Of a DNA stretch of 10,988 nucleotides, positions 7,657 to 10,988 are shown piece after piece (the first letter of the stretch is position 1; every line of letters starts with the position of its first letter). The notes under the pieces were generated by a model. It made no database searches and was not told the origin of the DNA. It worked only from the letters and a program-made list of their open reading frames with translations. Position numbers and translations under genes: made by a program. This DNA comes from Clostridiales bacterium (GTDB taxonomy: Bacteria; Bacillota; Clostridia; Oscillospirales; Oscillospiraceae): contig JAHZEE010000037.1 in assembly GCA_019421975.1 (NCBI GenBank), forward strand, positions 1 to 10,988, given 5' to 3'.

Positions 7657-7741
7657 GCGGGTATGATGAAATTGGTAAACATGCTGGATTTAGGTTCCAG
7701 TGCAGCAATGCTTGTGGGTTCAAGTCCCACTACCCGTACCA
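7657..7741 (+). tRNA. tRNA-Leu, anticodon UAG
   Basis: 85 nt with encoded CCA (7739-7741). Acceptor GCGGGTA (7657-7663) pairs with TACCCGT, leaving a G1-U72 wobble. The anticodon stem CTGGA/TCCAG (7684-7688, 7696-7700) holds loop TTTAGGT with TAG at 7691-7693. A long class II variable arm (GCA-GCAA-TGC) and a T arm GTGGG-TTCAAGT-CCCAC complete the fold. Long variable arm and anticodon both fix the identity as leucine, decoding CUA and other CUN codons. The tRNA stands alone; no second tRNA is seen nearby. Confidence 0.97.
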
Positions 7742-7745
7742 GCTC

Positions 7746-7809
7746 AGAAATTCCCAACACCGCTCCGTTTCCGCCTGACGGCGAAAACTGCGCTCTGTTG
7801 GGAATTTCT
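7746..7809 (+). other. Long hairpin 1 downstream of tRNA-Leu
   Basis: Perfect 14-bp arms AGAAATTCCCAACA (7746-7759) and TGTTGGGAATTTCT (7796-7809) enclose 36 nt. Inside, a second helix GTTT-C-CGCC / GGCG-A-AAAC can form around a TGAC loop. It starts 5 nt after the tRNA CCA. The U tract after it is poor (TTCTTCG), so it is not a standard terminator. Confidence 0.7.
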
Positions 7810-7813
7810 TCGC

Positions 7814-7853
7814 CCCCAAACCGAACCCGCTGGCGCTGGGCTTCGGTTTGGGG
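7814..7853 (+). other. Hairpin 2 downstream of tRNA-Leu
   Basis: Perfect 12-bp arms CCCCAAACCGAA (7814-7825) and TTCGGTTTGGGG (7842-7853) enclose 16 nt. It follows hairpin 1 after 4 nt and is followed directly by hairpin 3. There is no U tract. Confidence 0.7.
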
Positions 7854-7854
7854 A

Positions 7855-7886
7855 CGCCGCAGGTTGGATGCTGCGGCGGTTTCTTT
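7855..7886 (+). terminator. Likely terminator of the tRNA transcript (hairpin 3)
   Basis: Arms CGCCGCAG (7855-7862) and CTGCGGCG (7871-7878) around an 8-nt loop, followed by GTTTCTTT. This is the first structure after the tRNA with both a GC-rich stem and a U-rich tail. Confidence 0.65.
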
Positions 7887-7901
7887 GCGGGCAATGGTTG
7901 A

Positions 7902-7931
7902 AAAAAGGACATCCGTACGGATGTCCTTTTT
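7902..7931. terminator. Bidirectional terminator, 30-bp palindrome
   Basis: AAAAAGGACATCCGT (7902-7916) and its exact complement ACGGATGTCCTTTTT (7917-7931). T-runs on both strands make it suitable for transcripts from both sides. It starts 2 nt after the stop of the minus-strand lipoprotein gene and ends the plus-strand tRNA region. Confidence 0.9.
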
Positions 7932-7933
7932 AT

Positions 7934-8602
7934 TTATTTTGGGTTGAACTCAACAGAGATATCGCCATTATTTGCAGTGACGGAGAGCGTCTTGCTGCCC
8001 TGGTCCTTGGAGGCGGGCAAATTGCTATCGCCCTTTTTGATGCTGCTATAGATGGAGTACTCCTCGTAGCTGCCTGAGATGGTGCCGGTAATATCCCCGT
8101 TTTTTGCATCGAGTGTGATCGTGTTGCCGGCGCTCAGCTGATCAAAGGAAATTGCACCGCCGTTGGTTGTGAGCGAGACAGTGTCCTTCAGCGACAAATC
8201 TGTGACTGAGATGTCCTCATTGGTTGTGGAGATCTGCAGCGTCTGCAGAAGCGTATCCGGCAGCTGCACCGTGATCTTTCGGGCAGAGGCCGGGGCCTTC
8301 TCGCCAATATAGTCTGTCCACTCCTTGTCACTTACGGCAGTCATGGTGAGAACATGATCCTCGGATACTGTCAGTTCATAGGATTCTTTGCTGTTTTCAG
8401 AATAGTCAATATGAACCTGCTGATCCTCTGAGGGAAGCACCTCAATTTGACGGTCTCTTACATCCAGCACAACGCCAAGAATCTGCTCGTCGCCAGAAGT
8501 ATAATTTTTATCCGTAAACGGCTCTTCCTGATTGGAACAACCAGTTAACATAACTATGACGCCGAGGGAAAAGCAAAGGAAAAGGGATGTGATTTTTCTC
8601 AT
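7934..8602 (-). CDS. DUF4097-like lipoprotein
   Basis: 222 aa from ATG at 8602, with GGAGG 10 nt upstream. The N-terminus is a lipoprotein signal: basic MRK, a hydrophobic core, and the lipobox LTGC with acylated Cys22. The mature part has no membrane segment and contains repeating beta-rich units (residues about 100-222) with recurrent T-N-G/K-N-G-D-I motifs: TTNEDIS, TTNGGAIS, AKNGDITG, ANNGDIS. These are typical of the DUF4097 right-handed beta-helix or adhesin-like family. The location is the outer face of the membrane. Biochemical function is unknown; relatives occur in envelope-stress regulons. Its promoter faces away from a MerR regulator and has the geometry of a MerR target, so induction by a small molecule is likely. 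It is followed 2 nt later by a bidirectional terminator, hence monocistronic. Confidence 0.85.
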   Translation of the reverse strand: MRKITSLFLCFSLGVIVMLTGCSNQEEPFTDKNYTSGDEQILGVVLDVRDRQIEVLPSEDQQVHIDYSENSKESYELTVSEDHVLTMTAVSDKEWTDYIGEKAPASARKITVQLPDTLLQTLQISTTNEDISVTDLSLKDTVSLTTNGGAISFDQLSAGNTITLDAKNGDITGTISGSYEEYSIYSSIKKGDSNLPASKDQGSKTLSVTANNGDISVEFNPK

Positions 8603-8651
8603 AGATATCAGACCTCCAAGTGTAAAAGATTTTTTGATTGGGCTAATATAC

Positions 8652-8680
8652 TTGCAGATGAGAGTTGTCTCTGCTAAAAT
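8652..8680 (+). promoter_or_regulatory. Promoter of the merR-like gene
   Basis: TTGCAG (8652-8657), a 17-bp spacer and TAAAAT (8675-8680); the -10 matches five of six. The start site would fall near 8687, so the transcript crosses the dyad at 8693-8707. The spacer contains AGAG-TTGT-CTCT, a short extra dyad of uncertain meaning. Confidence 0.55.
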
Positions 8681-8682
8681 GA

Positions 8683-8713
8683 ATTATAAACTTTTGTGTA
8701 ACACAAATGTCAA
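8683..8713 (-). promoter_or_regulatory. MerR-type promoter and operator of the lipoprotein gene
   Basis: On the minus strand, perfect TTGACA (8708-8713) and perfect TATAAT (8683-8688) are separated by 19 bp instead of 17. The spacer holds the dyad TTTGTGT-A-ACACAAA (8693-8707). An overlong spacer with a central palindrome is the known architecture of promoters activated by MerR-family proteins through DNA distortion. A MerR gene starts 19 bp away on the other strand. Binding by that protein is inference. Confidence 0.82.
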
Positions 8714-8731
8714 GCGGGAGGCGCGAAAAAA

Positions 8732-9514
8732 GTGAAAAAATTTTTTTCCATTGGGGAGGCGGCAAAGGCGGTCAATATGACGGCTGAGACACTGCGCCAT
8801 TACGACCGAATCGGACTTGTAAAGCCGAGCAAAAAGGATGCAAGTACCAAATACCGGTATTATACAGAACAGGATCTTGTCCGCCTCAACACCGTCCATG
8901 CGCTGCAGCAGATGGATCTGCCGCTCAGGGAAATCAAGGCTGTTCTGGAGTATGATGACCTGGAAAAAATCGTTGCGTTTTTGGAAGAGGCAGAGCAGAA
9001 GGCAGATGAGAAAATTGCTGCGCTCCAGAATGGAAAGAGGAAGATTCAACTGGCCAGAGAGGACTATGAGCGGAAGCTGAGCTCTCAGCCCAGTGCAGAG
9101 GGCATTGCAATCAAGTATTTCCCTGCGCGCGTCATTTTACTCTCAGACACCTTAAAAACCCCTACGCTGGACAACCTTTGGAATTATCTGAGTCACTTTT
9201 ATGAAAAAGTACCGGCGGCACTCAAAGCACAGTTTTCCTTCGAGGATTTGGCCGGTGTTTACAGGCAAGACGGACAATCCAATCTGTTTGCCATCTGCAC
9301 GCGCTATGTCGAGATCGAAGGCTTAAAGACGCTGCCCGCGGGAAGGTATCTGTGTGCAGATTGCAGTGAAGCGCAGAGAGAACAAAAAACAGGTGAGCTG
9401 GTGCGAATGGCAAAGGAACAATACCATACGGAGCCGCGGTTTACTGTCCAGCAAGTCCTCGTGTCCGGCATTCTGCAATGGAATTATCAAATTCAAGTTT
9501 ATATTGGCGAATAG
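8732..9514 (+). CDS. MerR family regulator, BmrR-like with GyrI-like effector domain
   Basis: 260 aa from GTG at 8732, with GGGAGG 10 nt upstream. The N-terminal MerR DNA-binding domain covers about residues 1-75: FSIGEAAKAVNMTAETLRHYD (5-25, shown only by the key LRHYD at 21-25), IGLVKPS, and a wing ending in YRYYTEQDL. A coiled dimerisation helix follows (about 76-115). The C-terminal half (about 122-260) has features of GyrI-like/BmrR effector domains, including LPAGRYLC and the final strand QIQVYIGE. No cluster of metal-ligand cysteines is seen, which argues against a metal sensor and for an organic ligand such as a cationic drug. Divergent from the lipoprotein gene and upstream of no clear target on its own strand, it probably activates the lipoprotein and regulates itself. 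Ligand unknown. Confidence 0.92.
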   Translation: MKKFFSIGEAAKAVNMTAETLRHYDRIGLVKPSKKDASTKYRYYTEQDLVRLNTVHALQQMDLPLREIKAVLEYDDLEKIVAFLEEAEQKADEKIAALQNGKRKIQLAREDYERKLSSQPSAEGIAIKYFPARVILLSDTLKTPTLDNLWNYLSHFYEKVPAALKAQFSFEDLAGVYRQDGQSNLFAICTRYVEIEGLKTLPAGRYLCADCSEAQREQKTGELVRMAKEQYHTEPRFTVQQVLVSGILQWNYQIQVYIGE

Positions 9515-9562
9515 ACACCGGAGGGAATTATCTGGTGCCGATACTGCCGTTCATTCCCCCAA

Positions 9563-9588
9563 TACTATGCAGTCAGCTTACTATGCAG
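9563..9588 (+). repeat. Direct repeat TACTATGCAG x2
   Basis: Two exact 10-bp copies (9563-9572 and 9579-9588) start 16 bp apart in the gap between the merR-like gene and the helix-turn-helix gene. They could be a binding site for a regulator or a chance duplication. Confidence 0.5.
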
Positions 9589-9620
9589 CCCGCTTATTGT
9601 TTTAAAACATAAAATATTGT

Positions 9621-9653
9621 AGACTTTTAAAAAATGGTAAAAATGGTAAGTCT
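9621..9653 (+). promoter_or_regulatory. Leader of the helix-turn-helix gene with short inverted repeat
   Basis: AGACTT (9621-9626) and AAGTCT (9648-9653) flank an AT-rich stretch with a tandem AAATGGTA repeat. The right arm abuts GGAG (9654-9657), 4 nt before the first possible ATG. I see no convincing -35/-10 pair; TTGTTT-17-TAGACT around 9597-9625 is the best and is weak. Confidence 0.3.
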
Positions 9654-9661
9654 GGAGCGCA

Positions 9662-10102
9662 ATGGGGGGGAGTGTTGTGAAGGAAAAATCGATCGGCGAT
9701 CTATGTCATGAGCTGATGAGTGAAGCCGGGATTGATTCGTATATCAAGGATAATCAGATGTTTTTTTCAGATCAGAGCGTTGCAGAACTATTGAATGACC
9801 TGTATGGGAAAAAATCGGTAACAAAGGCAACACTTGCAAGAGATGCGGGCATCAGCGAGGTGTATTTACATCAAGTGTTTTCAGGCCGGCGGCATCCTTC
9901 CAGAGATCGGCTTCTGTGCATCTGTATTTGCATGGGTGCTACCTTTGATGAGATCCAAAAGCTATTGCGAGAGGCTTCTTTTGCACAGCTCTACCCAAAG
10001 ATCAAACGGGATGCCATCATCAGCTATGGTATTATCCATCAGGTAGGACTCAGAGAAATCAATGAGAAACTGGTGGCTGAACGGGAAAAGCCATTGTATT
10101 GA
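9662..10102 (+). CDS. Small helix-turn-helix protein, function unknown
   Basis: 146 aa from ATG at 9662. An in-frame GTG at 9677 (giving VKEKSIGDL...) is equally plausible, because GGGGGGAG stands just before it; both starts have a short spacing. Residues about 40-104 read as a lambda-repressor/XRE-like domain: KATLARDAGISEVYLHQVFS (55-74) has the helix-turn-helix pattern, followed by GRRHPSRDRLLCICICMGATFDEIQKLL, described here by its start GRRHPS and end EIQKLL. The C-terminal 40 residues form a charged helical tail with RDAIISYGIIHQ. An N-terminal extension of about 35 residues precedes the domain. I do not recognise the family more closely. It stands alone, convergent with a membrane-protein gene. 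It could be a DNA-binding regulator or an adaptor for a signalling partner elsewhere. Confidence 0.75.
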   Translation: MGGSVVKEKSIGDLCHELMSEAGIDSYIKDNQMFFSDQSVAELLNDLYGKKSVTKATLARDAGISEVYLHQVFSGRRHPSRDRLLCICICMGATFDEIQKLLREASFAQLYPKIKRDAIISYGIIHQVGLREINEKLVAEREKPLY

Positions 10103-10114
10103 GTAGCGCGGATT

Positions 10115-10231
10115 TTGTCTCTGTGGGGAAGGAGCGCGACGAATCGGCAATGTGACCGGCCTGATGAGAGGCCGCGCCGCATCTGGGATTGTGCCGGACG
10201 GAAACGGCGTCGCGCGCAGAGGCAGTGACAA
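10115..10231 (+). other. Intergenic segment with nested complementary arms (possible structured RNA)
   Basis: Successive helices can close one inside another: TTGTC/GACAA (10115-10119, 10227-10231), TCTG/CAGA (10120-10123, 10217-10220), GCGCGACG/CGTCGCGC (10134-10141, 10208-10215), CGGCA/TGCCG (10145-10149, 10192-10196) and a hairpin CGGCCT-GATGAG-AGGCCG (10157-10174). TTGTCTC can alternatively pair with GAGACAA (10249-10255). I do not match it to a known RNA family. It lies in the 3' untranslated stretch of the helix-turn-helix gene, ahead of the 10270-10309 terminator. The strand is not certain. Confidence 0.4.
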
Positions 10232-10269
10232 TTTTGATGCGTTTTGGTGAGACAATCGCAAAATAATAA

Positions 10270-10309
10270 AAAAGAGGGCGTGAAACCAATTGGTTTCACG
10301 CCCTCTTTT
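10270..10309. terminator. Bidirectional terminator, 40-bp perfect palindrome
   Basis: Twenty base pairs, AAAAGAGGGCGTGAAACCAA (10270-10289) with its exact complement (10290-10309), and no loop other than the AATT apex. On the minus strand it ends in TTTTTT; on the plus strand in TTTTCTG. It serves two convergent genes and includes the stop codon and last codons of the minus-strand gene. Confidence 0.9.
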
Positions 10310-10988
10310 CTGTTGGTATGCCCTTGGCGCTCCGGTGCAGCAGCTGGAACAATTCTTCTTGCGCCGGATGCAGCGGGGCCGAAGGCGTCTCAAAGTAGCA
10401 GCGGTCAAGTGTCTGCGCCAGCTCCTCCAGCAGCGCGCCATCCTGTGCAAAGGCCGGGTGCTGCGAGAGCTGATGCAAAAAGGCGCGGGCGGTCTGACCG
10501 GGCGCCCGGGGGACGCCGGCGGCTCTGGCCCAGCGCTCCAACCCGACGAGGATCCCCTGCGGTGTGCGGCGGTAGCGCCAGGCCAGCATCCGAAAGCGCA
10601 GATGCCGTGAAAGCTGCCGCAGTCTGGCCGCCAGCTGGCTCCACCAGGATGGCCGGCTCCGCTGCACGCGCGAGGCGGCAGAAGCCGTCTGGGCATGGAC
10701 CCCGCCGTGCCGCTTGCCGCGCAGCAGCAGTACAAGGATCAGCAGCACCACAACGATCATGCCGAGAATGGCCGCCGGCATCAGCCAGGGCGGGAGCATG
10801 CTGCTGGTTTCCTCCAACAGCGATTCCTCAGAAGAAGAGGCGCTCTGCGGCGGCGGCAGCTCTCCGCCCTCCACCTCCACCTCCGGCAGCAGTGACAGCA
10901 GATAGGTGAGTCCGGCGGAAATGGCGCCGGCCGCGGCGCCTGCTGCGGCTTTGATGGCCTCCCAGGCCTGCAGGATCCCCTGCTGGAC
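10296..10988 (-). CDS. Membrane protein C-terminus, DUF4129-like (5' end outside window)
   Basis: The frame is open from the right edge to TGA at 10298-10296, giving 230 residues of a protein whose start is not in the window; an internal GTG at 10880 should not be taken as the start. Visible in order: an Ala/Gly-rich hydrophobic stretch (about 13-35 of the fragment), an acidic and Ser/Glu/Pro-rich extracytoplasmic linker (36-66), one strong membrane helix (about 67-89, PPWLMPAAILGM... to LVLLLRGK), a basic segment, and a helical tail (about 128-215). The tail pattern LERWARAAGVPRAPGQTARAF resembles DUF4129, often found behind TgpA-like transglutaminase domains; only GVPRAPGQTARAF is used as evidence here. 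The topology puts the tail in the cytoplasm. The function is unresolved without the N-terminal part. The last codons lie in the terminator stem. Confidence 0.7.
   Translation of the reverse strand, partial: VQQGILQAWEAIKAAAGAAAGAISAGLTYLLSLLPEVEVEGGELPPPQSASSSEESLLEETSSMLPPWLMPAAILGMIVVVLLILVLLLRGKRHGGVHAQTASAASRVQRSRPSWWSQLAARLRQLSRHLRFRMLAWRYRRTPQGILVGLERWARAAGVPRAPGQTARAFLHQLSQHPAFAQDGALLEELAQTLDRCYFETPSAPLHPAQEELFQLLHRSAKGIPTEKRA

Noticed and set aside
7563..7760. Minus-strand frame of 65 codons opposite the tRNA
   Set aside because: It is the antisense translation of tRNA-Leu (VVGLEPTS-type artefact), with no ribosome site.
7600..7947. Plus-strand reading frame of 115 codons across the tRNA
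   Set aside because: It reads straight through tRNA-Leu and the hairpins, has no Shine-Dalgarno site, and its middle part is the well-known artefact of translating a leucine tRNA.
9516..9560. Possible terminator after the merR-like gene (CACC/GGTG, GGGAAT/ATTCCC)
   Set aside because: Stems are short or widely spaced and there is no U-rich tail.
10115..10260. Known riboswitch (cobalamin, c-di-GMP, THF, fluoride) after the helix-turn-helix gene
   Set aside because: I compared remembered core motifs on both strands and none fits; the region also precedes no gene in the sense direction.
9962..10735. 257-codon minus-strand frame across the convergent region
   Set aside because: It crosses the 40-bp terminator and overlaps two better-supported genes; the product is Arg/Pro/Ser-rich without domains.

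Overview
The window looks like chromosomal DNA from a fairly GC-rich low-GC-phylum bacterium (Firmicutes), most likely a gut-type Clostridia of the Oscillospiraceae kind. The grounds are a full-length ribonuclease Y followed by a YmdB phosphodiesterase, a YhaO/YhaN-type nuclease-ATPase pair, strong Shine-Dalgarno sites, GTG starts and Bacillus-like promoters. The genus is not determinable from what I can see.

Layout, left to right. (1) 1-1581, minus strand: a MarR regulator and the first 346 codons of a multidrug-type ABC exporter, overlapping by 8 nt. Both are driven by a near-consensus promoter whose -10 lies inside a 28-bp palindromic operator. (2) 1612-5717, minus strand: a tight operon ymdB - yhaO-like nuclease - yhaN-like ATPase with overlapping ends, its own promoter (TTGTCT-17-TATAAT) and a closing hairpin terminator. 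(3) 5724-7313, minus strand: rny (RNase Y), ended by a 30-bp palindromic terminator just upstream of the ymdB promoter. (4) 7524-7931: tRNA-Leu(UAG) on the plus strand with a promoter, a long folded 5' leader and a run of four consecutive hairpins downstream. (5) 7934-9514: a DUF4097-type lipoprotein (minus) and a BmrR-like MerR regulator (plus) reading away from a shared 130-bp region. There the lipoprotein promoter has the 19-bp spacer and central dyad typical of MerR-controlled promoters. (6) 9662-10102, plus: a small helix-turn-helix protein of unknown role, followed by about 117 nt that can fold into nested helices. (7) 10296-10988, minus: the C-terminal part of a membrane protein with a DUF4129-like tail, convergent with the helix-turn-helix gene. 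The two share a 40-bp palindromic terminator that reaches into the coding region.

How the parts fit: RNase Y and YmdB are a known functional pair in RNA turnover and are adjacent here, although separately promoted. The nuclease-ATPase pair behind ymdB resembles Mre11/Rad50, but with a predicted membrane hairpin in place of the zinc hook. The MarR-ABC and MerR-lipoprotein units both look like ligand-responsive, autoregulated stress modules. No prophage, transposase, CRISPR array or obvious defence island is present. The least explained elements are the folded region at 10115-10231, the hairpin series after the tRNA, and the membrane-anchored YhaN-like ATPase.
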